From Diabrotica undecimpunctata (lineage: Eukaryota; Arthropoda; Insecta; Coleoptera; Chrysomelidae), in the NCBI RefSeq assembly GCF_040954645.1, contig NC_092808.1, positions 79,402,389-79,466,388 of the forward strand: a DNA stretch of 64,000 bases, given 5' to 3'. The notes beneath the pieces were generated by a model. The model was not told where the DNA came from, ran no database searches, and saw only the letters and a program-made list of their open reading frames with translations. Positions 30,417 through 43,536 of this stretch are shown here, in pieces (the stretch's first letter is position 1; each line of letters opens with the position of its first letter). The position numbers were made by a program, and so were the translations under genes.

Positions 30417-31748
30417 CTACATATATATTACTTCTTTTTGAAAAAATGTACATTTTTCTTGATTTATTTTTAGTCCAACTTTGTCTAATTTGTTTATTAT
30501 AATTTTTAGGTGTTTCTCATGATCTTCAGCCGTTTTAGAAAAAATTAATATATCATCAATGTAGTGAATTACAAAATGTTCATATTGATCCAAAATATCA
30601 TGAAGACATCTACATAGAGCACTGCAAGATGATTGAAGTCCAAATGGTACTACTTTGAATTGATATACTACTCCATCTATCTGAAATCCTGTATACTGTC
30701 TACTTTTTCTTTCTAGAGGTATTAACCAAAAACTATGCTGTAAATCGATTTTAGTGAAAAATGACATTCCTGTAATTCTTCCTAGTATTCCATCTATACT
30801 CATTGGTGCTTCAAATTGCTTTTCAGTAATCTTGTTAATATTCCTTGCATCCAAACATAACCTGATTTCACCTGATCTTTTAGGTACTACTACTATAGGA
30901 TTTATAAAACGTGTGTCTGCCTTCTCAATGATTCCATCTTCTAACATATTATTAATTGTTTTGTTTACTTCTTCTCTGTATTTATATGGTATTGGGTATG
31001 ATTTTGTTTTAAAATCTTTTTCTTCTTTAACTTTTATACTATGGATATAATTTTGTGCAATTCTATTTTCTTTATTGACAAGTCCCTTGTGTTGCTGCAA
31101 TATGGAAATGACTATTGATTTATATTCTTCAGGGCAATTTAAAACTTTCATCATATCTTCTTCTTTACAAATAACATTATTCTTCATTATGTACTCATTA
31201 TTCCTTGCTTCCAATTTTACGCACTCCACCTCGTAGGCATCCATCTGCTTAAAATTTCCATTCCTTAAATATTCACTACAATAATTATTCTTTACATTCT
31301 TTTGGGACATTTCCCTATCATCAAAATACATTTCTTCTTCATAAACATCATTATTTTCTTTTAATAATATCCTATCAACTCTTATTCCTTCTTCCACCTC
31401 ATCTTTCTGCATAAATTTAATTATTTGCCCTTCCAAAGTTACCATTTTTTCTTCAAAATCTATCTTTACTTTCTTCTTTTCCAATTCATCATTTCCCATT
31501 AATATATCAACACATAAATCCTTGACAATAAATCCTTGCATATTAATTTCTTTATTAAGAATATTAATTTTAAAATTGGCTAGTTTATCAATTTCACCCA
31601 ACTTCTTATTATTTGCACCAACAATTTTAATTTTTGGAATCTTTATTATATCTGATAGTTTTAATGTATTAAAAATAAAATTCTCCGAGACTAAAGTACT
31701 TTCTGAACCAGTATCTATCATAATTTTAATCATTTTATTTTTGGCCAA
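30417..31748 (-). pseudogene. Ty3/gypsy protease and reverse transcriptase (pol, 5' part)
   Basis: 443 codons. An aspartic protease site 'MIDTGSESTL' is at the start. The RT has 'PFGLQSSCSALCR' and active-site 'HYIDDILIFS'. The frame stops at 30417, just after the palm domain. An extra AT in the short AT run at 30420-30428 may explain the break. The same frame is open upstream to about 31839, where a TAA interrupts a degraded zinc-knuckle-like stretch, so gag and pol were probably once one frame here. Divergent from the errantivirus pol at 13-17 kb, hence a different gypsy lineage. Confidence 0.85.
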
Positions 31749-31946
31749 AGCATTTATATAAATTAAATTAATAGATTCAATAATTTTATCTTCATCTAGA
31801 GAAATAAATTCAGAAGGTTTTTCATAATAGCAATGGCCTTACTTGTAATTCAGAAAGTTTACTGCACAAAATTTTGATTATTAGAATTGTCAGATTGTAT
31901 CTGACCACTTGGATCTGATGTCCTATGTCTTTCCCTACTATGACTT

Positions 31947-32297
31947 CTACTCACATTTTCTTGCCTTAGTTGACAGGGAACGATTTCGTTCCCTGTCTTC
32001 ACAGCTTCTATTCCTTCGAACACAATTTACCTGTCTGTTATAGTTAGGTCGCTGTGTATTTCTTCTATTGTTAAAATCTTGTCTATTATTATTAGTACTG
32101 TTATTAAAATGTTGTCTATTATAACTACTATTATTATTAAAATTCTGTCTATTTTGATTATTGTTATTATTATTAAAATTTTGTAAATTATTACCATATC
32201 TAGTGTTATTGTTATATGATTGTCTATATTGTTGATTATCATTTTTATTATATTGAAAGTTATTATTGTTTTTTCTGTTGTTATTATTACTTGTCAT
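31947..32297 (-). pseudogene. Asn-rich nucleocapsid-like part of gag
   Basis: 117 codons dominated by Asn, Gln, Arg and Tyr in short repeats, ending in an Arg-rich segment. This is likely the RNA-binding region of gag. Its ATG overlaps the stop of the capsid part in an ATGA. The reading frame of this part is also open upstream into the end of the capsid coding region, so a small frameshift within gag near 32350 is more likely than a true separate gene. Confidence 0.65.
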
Positions 32298-32780
32298 ATT
32301 GCCTCTTTGTATTCTTTGAATAAAATTAATAAAACTATCATTGTTTGAATATTTTGTACAGTTACTGCTTGCACAATATCAGCATCAAAATGTCTAGATA
32401 CATTTAAGACTGTTTCATCCTCTCTAAGTGGTGGTTCTAAATATTTTGCAACTGTTATCAGTTTCAATGCATAATCTACCATATTTGATTTTAAATTGTG
32501 ATTATACTTTCCAAAATATAGAATTTCTCTAAACTTGGCTTGCTCTAGTTCACCCCAATAATAATTTAAAAATTTATTTTCAAATGTTTGAAAATTATCT
32601 AAATCATTTTCAATACTAGCAAACCAAGTTGCTGCATTGTCATTTAATGTCATTCTAATATAATCTTTAATATCATTAATATTATTCACAAATCTTAATT
32701 TATGTTTTAAACTATTTATGTATACTCTAGGATGCAAATTTTTTATATTACCAGAGAATTTAATCCCAGTCTCATTTGTT
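32294..32780 (-). pseudogene. Ty3/gypsy gag capsid part, 5'-truncated
   Basis: The main open part is 32294-32737, and the frame is open upstream to about 32780. It reads a Ty3/gypsy capsid-like segment ('HPRVYINSLKHK', 'DNAATWFASI', 'FENKFLNYYWGE'). The 5' end of gag and the 5' LTR are missing: the frame runs into the Penelope-like element near 32800. The element is therefore truncated on this side. Confidence 0.7.
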
Positions 32781-32832
32781 AAATTTAAGTAAGGGCTCCC
32801 TATAAGTTCTTCTTTCTAGAAGAACTTTCCTT

Positions 32833-35220
32833 TTGGAGTGTAGGAGAACTAAGAAGATCCCGAAATTTATCTTAGACACCACTTCCAACGTACTTGCATC
32901 AACATCAGGCTCCACCAATGACACCTTGTACCGCAGAAGCCAAGCACTAAACAGACAGGTGAGGGCACGATTACTTAATTTCCATATTTCTAAGGTTCCC
33001 ACTGATATTAAATTTATTATTTCTCAAATCAATAATGTCATTTCTTTTCTTGATAATCACCTTCCTGACAATTTGCTGGACACCTTTGAGTCATCCTTAC
33101 ATAGGAAATTTAATTTTGTATATCATAAATCCATGGCACACCTTCGTAAGAAACTTAATAACTTAGACACTCCCCAGTTTAAAAAAATTCCATTTAATCC
33201 CAAGTGGATTAAAAATCTATCTAGTACTGAGGTTCCTCAGGACATTCTTAAGTTGTTATCCTTGGGCCCCAAATTTGGCTTACAGCCAACTTTCAGAGAT
33301 TATTCTGTTAGTAGAATTTTAGCAGATGTGGAAAATATTTTGTCACATGCTGACAATTCTGACCTTTTATCTCTTAGGTCTTCTTCCAATAATATTCTGT
33401 TGAACTATTCTAATCGCCCTAGACAACCCATATCGGAGTTAGATAAGATTTACAGGGAGACGGTATCGTTTTTAAAAACTCACCCTAATCTTCTCGTTCT
33501 TACAAGTGATAAAGGGAATGCCACTGTCCTCATGGATAGAGATCAATATCTTAACCTCAGCCAATCGTTGTTAGATGATGATAGATACTATCAACCTCTT
33601 TCTACCAACCCTTGCTCTAAATTTACAAATAAAATAAATAAATTCATTACACACTTAAAAAATATTAAGATCATAGATCAACCACTTGCAAAATTTTTAC
33701 ATAATTATGATGGATATGCTCCCAGATTTTATTGTCTACCTAAAATACATAAGCCCACATTGAGCATGAGGCCAATTGTTTCTTCTATTAATTCACCTAA
33801 CATTAATATTGCTAAATTTTTAACTGACATCTTATCTAAATCTTATAATTATAATAACAACTTTAATATTGTTGATTCTTTTCATTTTAGTGAATTTATT
33901 AATAATTTTGAACTTCCACAAGCTTACATTTTAGTGAGTTTTGATGTGGTATCTCTTTTCACTAATTTACCTCTTTCTAGCGTTATTACCTCCTTAAGAA
34001 ATCACTGGAACTCCATCCAACCTAACTGTCCTGTATCCTGGGATGTATTTGCAGAACTTTTACAATTAATATTTGACACTAATTTTTTGGTCTTTAATGA
34101 CAAATATTACCTTCAAATTTTTGGGACACCTATGGGTTCCTCAATCTCTCCCATCCAGGTTAATTATGTACTGGATGATTTAGTATCTGACCGGCTTGGT
34201 CGTTCAGATTTCCAAATCCCTTTTATTAAACGGTATGTTGATGACTTATTACTAGCCTTACCTCCAGACAAGATTCAGGCCACCTTGTCTTTATTCAATG
34301 AGTTTGATCCTCATTTACAGTTCACTGTTGAACTTGAGGACTGCAACACAAATAGTATTCCCTTCTTAGACATGCGTGTCATTAGAATGGGAGATAACAC
34401 CCTTACTACAAGTTGGTACAGGAAACCAATGGCCTCTAATAGGTTTCTCAACTACCACTCTTGTCATCCCTTTAAATATAAATTAAACCTTATTAAAGCT
34501 TTAAGCTGCAGGCTAAATAGACTGATACATCCGATTAATCGAAGGGAATCCTTTCAATTACTTAAAAATATTCTGATTGAGAATTCCTATCCATCCTCCC
34601 TTATTAATAAATACCTTTATACTCAAAGTTATGGTTCTTCTTTAAATGACATACCCAATGGTGACCAACTCAGAACAATATCAAATAATTCAATTAATAA
34701 CACTGTTCAGCCTAATACTGTCCTTGGGAATCAAACTACCCATTACTCATCTTTACCTTATTTTCCTCAAGTTACTGAGAAACTCGTTAAACTGTACAAA
34801 CATAACAAAGTACCGGTTAAAATTGCTATTAAGAATGCTAAGACTGTCAGGAATTTGTTTTCTAAAACTAAAACACCTCTGTCCCTTCTGGAACAAGTTA
34901 ATGTAATATATCATATACCTTGTGCTGAGTGTGACTCATGTTACATCGGTCAGACAGGGAGATCACTGAGAGGGCGTCTCACGACTCACCGCAGTGATAT
35001 TAATTTATCTAAGCATACTTGTGCTCTTGCCCAACATGCTATCAACACTAAGCACGAAGTAAACTTTAATGAAGTTAAAATTCTTGGCACTGAACGCAAT
35101 CTCGTAAAAAGACAGTTTTTAGAAATGTGTTCAATATTAAAACATCCTAATACCCTTAATAAGAGAACCGACATTAGTAATTTAAGTCAAATTTATCATG
35201 CATTAATTTTACAGAATTAG
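32833..35220 (+). CDS. Penelope-type reverse transcriptase with GIY-YIG endonuclease
   Basis: 795 open codons, no stops. The RT shows the Penelope signature 'FYCLPKIHKP' followed by 'MRPIVSSINSPN' near residues 297-325, 'SFDVVSLFTNLP', 'GTPMGSSISP' and active-site 'RYVDDLLLALP' near 467. The C-terminal GIY-YIG nuclease shows 'VIYHIPCAECDSCYIGQTGR' near 690-710 with the Cys pairs typical of Penelope, and then 'RGRLTTHRSDI'. The first codon is TTG and the frame has no upstream ATG before a stop at 32803, so the N-terminus is probably lost by 5' truncation. The rest looks intact. In Penelope the nuclease makes the nick that primes RT. Confidence 0.9.
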   Translation: MECRRTKKIPKFILDTTSNVLASTSGSTNDTLYRRSQALNRQVRARLLNFHISKVPTDIKFIISQINNVISFLDNHLPDNLLDTFESSLHRKFNFVYHKSMAHLRKKLNNLDTPQFKKIPFNPKWIKNLSSTEVPQDILKLLSLGPKFGLQPTFRDYSVSRILADVENILSHADNSDLLSLRSSSNNILLNYSNRPRQPISELDKIYRETVSFLKTHPNLLVLTSDKGNATVLMDRDQYLNLSQSLLDDDRYYQPLSTNPCSKFTNKINKFITHLKNIKIIDQPLAKFLHNYDGYAPRFYCLPKIHKPTLSMRPIVSSINSPNINIAKFLTDILSKSYNYNNNFNIVDSFHFSEFINNFELPQAYILVSFDVVSLFTNLPLSSVITSLRNHWNSIQPNCPVSWDVFAELLQLIFDTNFLVFNDKYYLQIFGTPMGSSISPIQVNYVLDDLVSDRLGRSDFQIPFIKRYVDDLLLALPPDKIQATLSLFNEFDPHLQFTVELEDCNTNSIPFLDMRVIRMGDNTLTTSWYRKPMASNRFLNYHSCHPFKYKLNLIKALSCRLNRLIHPINRRESFQLLKNILIENSYPSSLINKYLYTQSYGSSLNDIPNGDQLRTISNNSINNTVQPNTVLGNQTTHYSSLPYFPQVTEKLVKLYKHNKVPVKIAIKNAKTVRNLFSKTKTPLSLLEQVNVIYHIPCAECDSCYIGQTGRSLRGRLTTHRSDINLSKHTCALAQHAINTKHEVNFNEVKILGTERNLVKRQFLEMCSILKHPNTLNKRTDISNLSQIYHALILQN

Positions 35221-36401
35221 GCTTGATATGTTGTTTACTTAAATTTTGTCCCACATTGGGGTTTTGTTATTACATTTTCATATAATAAATTTAAATGAAA
35301 ATAAAATAAAATAAATTATTCCTTCCTTAACTTAGTTTTATCAACTTATATTTTATTAATTTTTGTCAATATCACTTTTACATAATTAAGTAATTGTTCT
35401 TTTTGATAAACTTGTTTGATAAAATTAAACTGAAATTGATTCATAGAATCTTTCTCATTACGGTCCTAAATGTTTGAATCTTTGGACTGTGAAAGTTGTA
35501 TTAATCTTCACCTGTTAGCTGGCTAACTAGTGACGTCATAATATTATAATATGTGATATTTTGGATTGACTTCGCATGCTTTGTTCTTTGTTGACAGATC
35601 AATCACTGTTGGGGTGAGTGGTGATTTTAACCACCTTTTCCTTTCATTGTTTGGTTTTTTAACGACAAGCTGTCAACCAAATTTATCACAAATTTTGAAT
35701 ATACCGCCTTATATATAGAAGTTGGTAGGTCGCCTTGCTGTTTATGTCACTCTGACCTCAAGGCCACCTATTTTCACGTGTTTTCGTGGGTGTTAAACTT
35801 GTAAATTCATTTATCGGCGAGTCTCAGTAAGCTAAAGACTGGTAACTTCATTTTATCTTATTACTATTATTCTAAATAACTTATAATGTTACCTAAAGTT
35901 AAAATTAAAATCTAATTTATTAAATAAATTTGTTGGAAGTGCATTCGTATGATCTTTTTAGTTCTTTACACTTTAAAATAAACCTTAATGTTTTTTACTT
36001 AAGTTTTTATAATAACTTTTTAATACATGTATTTTTATCACATGTTCTTTTGCTGTGCTAATTTTGTTAAATTGCAAACTATTCCTAGTTTCAATTAATT
36101 ATTTTATACAACGTTAACTCTGAATGTCCAGTTTCGTAAGTTTTTTCATTTTTTTATCTTTGACTGCTACATGTCTTTGTAAGGTAACACACTTTTGTTG
36201 TAACTTCTCTATGGATGTTTGGTTTCATATTGTTCTTTTTAGATGAACTGATGATGCTTTCTGAGCAGAAAGCGAAACGTCTTCAATAAATAGATGAAGT
36301 AGCCACCTTCTTTGTCTTTTATTTCTCCACTTTGACCGAAAAACCCACCACTCTCCGAGTGTACCTTAGTTTATTTTGGATTCACGGTCGTACTCCTTTT
36401 C

Positions 36402-36404
<3 letters not shown>
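35221..36404 (+). other. Penelope-like 3' untranslated region
   Basis: About 1.1 kb without a coding frame between the ORF stop and the (TA)n tract. It includes the hairpin motif at 36244-36277. I see no obvious terminal repeat of the pLTR type within the window. Confidence 0.5.
36244..36277 (+). ncRNA. Hammerhead-like hairpin motif
   Basis: The sequence reads CTGATGA, then U, then an 8-bp perfect stem (GCTTTCTG / CAGAAAGC, loop AG), then GAAAC. CUGAUGA and GAAA flanking a stem are the conserved hammerhead core, and hammerheads are known in Penelope-like elements. However, one extra U follows the CUGAUGA box and I could not close convincing stems I and III with a cleavage triplet, so this may be a relic. 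Confidence 0.4.
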
Positions 36405-36456
<52 letters not shown>

Positions 36457-36584
36457 GACAATATTAAAAGAACTGCAGGACCAATGTGGAAACGTCTTAC
36501 AAACAACAGAGATGAGATGAATGGCGAGAATTAGGAGAGGCCTATATTCGGCAATCTGAATAGAGAAAAGGGCTTAAATATATG

Positions 36585-36663
<79 letters not shown>
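36405..36663. repeat. Two (TA)n microsatellites with a spacer
   Basis: TA runs lie at 36405-36453 and 36577-36663. The spacer of about 120 bases contains a short LINE-tail-like stretch ('gagatgaatggcgagaatta', then 'ggagaggcctatattcggca') recalling the end of other insect LINE ORF2s, but it is too short to assign firmly. Confidence 0.8.
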
Positions 36664-36667
<4 letters not shown>

Positions 36668-36777
36668 TCTAAAGCTCTGGAGGGATTAGGAAATGCCGAA
36701 AGGTCTTAATCCCAATGAAAGAAAAATCCAAATCTGCAACCTCCACGTGGTAGAAGATGGGCAACATTTATCTATAG

Positions 36778-36993
36778 ATGGCCAATGCAGATAGGGACCG
36801 AGTGATTGCCGGTATAAGCAATCTCTCACTTACTGACCAACGGCTACGGGCGGATGAGTTGGTAAGGGATAGGGCACTCTTTTTTCCTGGAGTTGAGAAA
36901 TCGACTCCAAAGGCGGATGAACCAAAGAAGTGGGCAACTGCAGAAGGATGTAGAAGGCAACGAGAAACCACTACATTAAAGATCTTTAAATAG
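36778..36993 (+). CDS. Short 5' ORF of the RTE LINE
   Basis: 71 codons from ATG, 'MANADRDRVIAGISNLSL', with a charged C-terminus. No recognised domain. The coding DNA 36803-36886 recurs in inverted orientation at 26640-26710, so it is part of a dispersed family. It could be a remnant ORF1 or merely 5' UTR. Function unknown. Confidence 0.4.
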   Translation: MANADRDRVIAGISNLSLTDQRLRADELVRDRALFFPGVEKSTPKADEPKKWATAEGCRRQRETTTLKIFK

Positions 36994-37079
36994 ATATCTC
37001 TTGTCAATTATCATGGATACCAAGATCCGGCAGGGGAAGCAATTCTCAGTTAGACCGCGGGGCCTCCCAGGTCGCCAAC

Positions 37080-38025
37080 ATGCGAAAACTCCGCGCCAGG
37101 CACAAAAATATAAACGAACTGCAGACAGGGACCTGGAATGTTAAGTCTATATATGAAGCAGGGAAGATCCACAATGTAATACATGAGATGAGGCGACTTA
37201 AAGTCAATATAATGGGACTAAGCGAGACGAGATGGCCTAGATCTGGCGAAATCGAAGTCGACGGTGCCAAAATATACTACTCAGGAAATGAAGATATTCA
37301 CCACTACAATGGCGTCGCAATAGTGGTTGATCGCAGTTTTTGTCAGGCTGTAACTTGTTTTGTTCCTATATCGGATAGAGTGTTAATGATCACAGCCCAA
37401 ACAGCGCATAGAACGCTTAATATCTTACAGGTGTACGCCTCCACTGCAGATAAAGATGAAAATGAAATAGAAGAGTTCTACAATGACATTAAAAAAGCAC
37501 TAGACAGCACCAATAATAGAGATTTAACAATAACAATGGGGGATTTTAATGCCAAATTAGGAAAAGGTAAATTCCAACACATTATTGGTGAATTCGGACT
37601 AGCAATAAGGAACGAAAGAGGGGAAAGACTGACGGGATTTTGTCAGGAGTTTGAAATGATAGCGACAAATACATTGTTTTAGTTACCACCACGTAGATTA
37701 TATATATGGAAGTCAACTATGGATAGCAAGGAAAAAATTATCAGAAACCAGATAGATTATATCCTTATCAATAAGAGATATCGTAACTCAATCAAATCGG
37801 CAAAGACATATTAAGGAACAGATGTCTCATCAGACCACAATCCAGTAATCGTAAAATTCGAAATCCACTTAAAGAAAATCAAAAATCAACAAAAGACACA
37901 ACAAATAAGCACTCTGCTAGAACACCCAAATATAAAAGGAGAACTAACGTTGAAAATTAACATGCCAATTAAAGATACGCTGAGTAGTCACAAAATCGAT
38001 GAAGATAAGACTCCATGGATGACAG
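37080..38025 (+). pseudogene. RTE LINE endonuclease, truncated by stops
   Basis: The open part 37080-37682 (200 codons from ATG) shows the APE-type endonuclease motifs 'TGTWNVKSIY', 'MGLSETRWP', 'LQVYASTAD' and 'MGDFNAKLGKG'. A stop at 37680 precedes 'QIDYILI' and 'SSDHNPVIVKF', which are still readable in broken frames to about 37860, with another stop near 37813. The catalytic Asp/His near the end are thus separated from the N-terminal half. Not functional as a single protein. Confidence 0.8.
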
Positions 38026-39882
38026 ATGGACAAAAGCAGATCATACAAAAACAAAAATGTAAACGAATACAAAGCCACACACAAGGAGATCAGGATAAAA
38101 ATACGGGCAGCTAAAGAGAAGTGGTACAACGACAAATTTTTAGAGATAGAAGAACTCCAGAGAAATCATGACAGTTTTGAATTGCACAAAAAAAATAAAG
38201 AATTAGCAGGAATAAGACGGTCCAACGATAATAACACCCTGGTTGATACGAATAGTAAAATAATATCTGATATCAAAGGCAAACTAAACAGATGGAGAGA
38301 ATACGTCCAAGAATTGTTTGAGGATGACAGAACACAACAAGATAGCATGAACGATTGCGAGGAACATGATATAGATCCAAATATAACTAAGGATGAAATA
38401 ATACATGCAATAAATCTGGCAAAATCTAATAAAACTGCGGGGCCGGACACAATTCCAACTGCAATAATTAAATTAATATCAGAAGATCAGATCAATGTAT
38501 TAGTAGACTTATATAATACTATATATAATACGGGTATTATTCCGAGAAATTGGCTCAAATCAACATTTATTACATTACCAAAAAAACCTAATGCAAGGGA
38601 ATGTAATGACCACCGTATAATTAGTCTAATGAGTCACACCCTAAAAATATTCCTAAAAATTATCCATTTAAAAATTTTCGGAAAAGTGGAAAAAGACATC
38701 ACTGAAACCCAATTTGGATTTAGGAATGCCATGGGTACACGATTATTTCGATTTAACGTCCTCATGCAAAGATGTATGGATGTAAACCAACCACTCTATG
38801 TTTGTGTTATTGATTACAATAAGGCGTTCGATAAGGTCCGACACAACCATCTTATACAGTTACTTAAAGATAAACACATTGACAAAAAAGACTTAAGAAT
38901 ATTAACTCATCTCTACTTTAACCAAACAGCAAAAGTCAGAGTAGGCAAAGAACTTTCGGAGGAAGTAGAGATAAAACCAGGCGTAATGCAAGGTTGCATA
39001 CTCTCCCCCTTATTGTTTAATCTATATTCGGAAGAAATAATTAAAAAATCACTAGAAAATGTAACAATTGGAATAAAAGTCAACGGCAGACCCATCAACA
39101 ATATCAGATATGCCGATGATACTATACTAATTGCAGAGAATATACAAGATCTACAGACACTTTTAGATAATGCAGTAAATGCTAGTGAGGAAAGCGGACT
39201 AACGCTTAATGCTAATAAAACAAAATTTATGACAATTTCCAAAATACAACAAGACATTTTAAACATAATAGGGGTTCCAATAGAAAAAGTAAAAAAATAC
39301 AGATATCTTGGTACAATTATTAATGAAAATAACGAGTATACAGAAGAAATAAAAATGAGAATTGGACAAGCTAGAGCAACATTTATTAAGATGAGAAAAG
39401 TATTATTCAGTAAAGACCTTAGTTTGCAACTCAAAATAAGAATATTACGTTCATATGTGTTTTCGGTGCTGCTGTATGGGATGGAGGCCTGGACCTTAAA
39501 GAAAGAGGTGAGCGATCGACTTAAAGCATTCGAGATGTGGACCTACCCAAGAATATTAAAAATAAGTTGGGTAGACCGAATAACAAATGTTGAGGTCCTC
39601 AGAAAGATGAAAAAGGAAATGGAAATCATGAATACGATTAAGATAAGAAAGTTACAGTATCTCGGCCAAGTTATGAGAGGTGATAAATATGTGTTGCTAC
39701 AAACTATAATGCAGGGAAAAATACAGGGAAAACGAAGTATTGGAAGAAGACGCATCTTCTGTCTCAACAATCTGAGAAAGTGGTATAATAATTGCAGTTC
39801 CGACGACTTGTTCAGAGCTGCAATCTCAAAAGTGAAAATAGCTGTGAGGATTACCAACCTCCTTAGAGGAGACGGCACCTAA
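38026..39882 (+). pseudogene. RTE LINE reverse transcriptase and C-terminal domain
   Basis: 618 open codons. The first part is the linker ('KEKWYNDKF..IEELQRNHDSFELHKK'). RT blocks follow: 'SNKTAGPDTIPT', 'CNDHRIISLMSHTLKIF', 'QFGFRNAMGT', 'DYNKAFDKVRH', 'GVMQGCILSPLLFN', active-site 'RYADDTILIA', and 'KYRYLGTIINE'. The C-terminus has the RTE-type 'RILKISWVDRITNVEVL' and 'LQYLGQVMRG' segments. The RT looks catalytically complete, but the ORF is separated from the endonuclease by frame breaks near 37.8-38.0 kb. Confidence 0.85.
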
Positions 39883-39888
39883 CGAAGA

Positions 39889-41370
<1,482 letters not shown>

Positions 41371-41389
41371 ATTGGACTTCTTTAAGAGA

Positions 41390-41720
41390 CATAAGACAAC
41401 CAAACTGCTGAACTGCAAAAAAGAATCACTTTAGCATGGGCCGCATATAAAGCCCTATCAGACATCTTCAAGAGTAATATGCCAAATTATTTCAAAAAGA
41501 AGACATTCGACCAATGCGTGCTTCCAGTCATGACTTACGGCGCCGACATATTTTCCTTAGCACAGGCTACATCAACCAAATTCAGAATATGGTGTATGGG
41601 CGGACCATGTGGCCAGAATTATTGCGAAATCTTGATTGTGGTCCCAAGAAATTACAGTGTAAAGACCACGAGCTGGTCTTTACATTCTCAATTTGAGGAG
41701 AAGTTGGAGCAGAAACCCAT
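41390..41720 (+). pseudogene. RTE-type LINE ORF2 C-terminal fragment
   Basis: Reads 'DNQTAELQKRITLAWAAYKALSD', then 'FKKKTFDQCVLPVMTYGADIF', the conserved segment after the RT palm in insect RTE-type ORF2s. The frame breaks after about 41600. The same protein segment recurs, more degraded, at 51.40-51.70 kb. Confidence 0.75.
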
Positions 41721-42026
41721 CAGTATAATATAGCAGTCTGTAAATGGTCGCCCGTAAATCTAATTACAGACACTATTTTTTAAATATTCATGATATCGCA
41801 AAATTGTTTTCGATATTTTGCCATCAAAGCTACATGTAACGTGGATATACTGTATGTAACTACTCCGTCGGAAGAATTAAAAATCATTTTTGTCTCCGTT
41901 TTTCGTTTTGGCTACCTCTAGCTAAAGAAGATAAATCTGGCCCGAAACTGGAACTGAAGTCATGTTAAAGTATAAATTTCTAGAAAGAAATTGCATGTTT
42001 TAAGTCAGCCAGTTACAAATATTTAT

Positions 42027-43536
<1,510 letters not shown>

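Larger units (their letters stand above)
32800..36410 (+). mobile_element. Penelope-like element
   Basis: A Penelope-like retroelement with one long ORF (RT plus GIY-YIG) and a 3' region of about 1.1 kb that ends in a conserved hairpin motif (36244-36277) and runs to a (TA)n tract at 36405. It lies tail-on against the truncated gypsy gag. The left junction near 32800 is the 5' truncation of one or both elements. The right limit is uncertain, and 36345-36378 is shared with the mosaic repeat at 26.6 kb. Confidence 0.8.

Noticed and set aside
32294..32297. ATGA overlap between two gag pieces as a reinitiation signal
   Set aside because: The downstream frame is open well upstream and reads gag-like sequence, so a small frameshift mutation is the simpler explanation.
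36244..36277. Calling a canonical self-cleaving hammerhead ribozyme
   Set aside because: An extra U follows CUGAUGA and stems I and III with a cleavage triplet could not be closed. Kept only as hammerhead-like.
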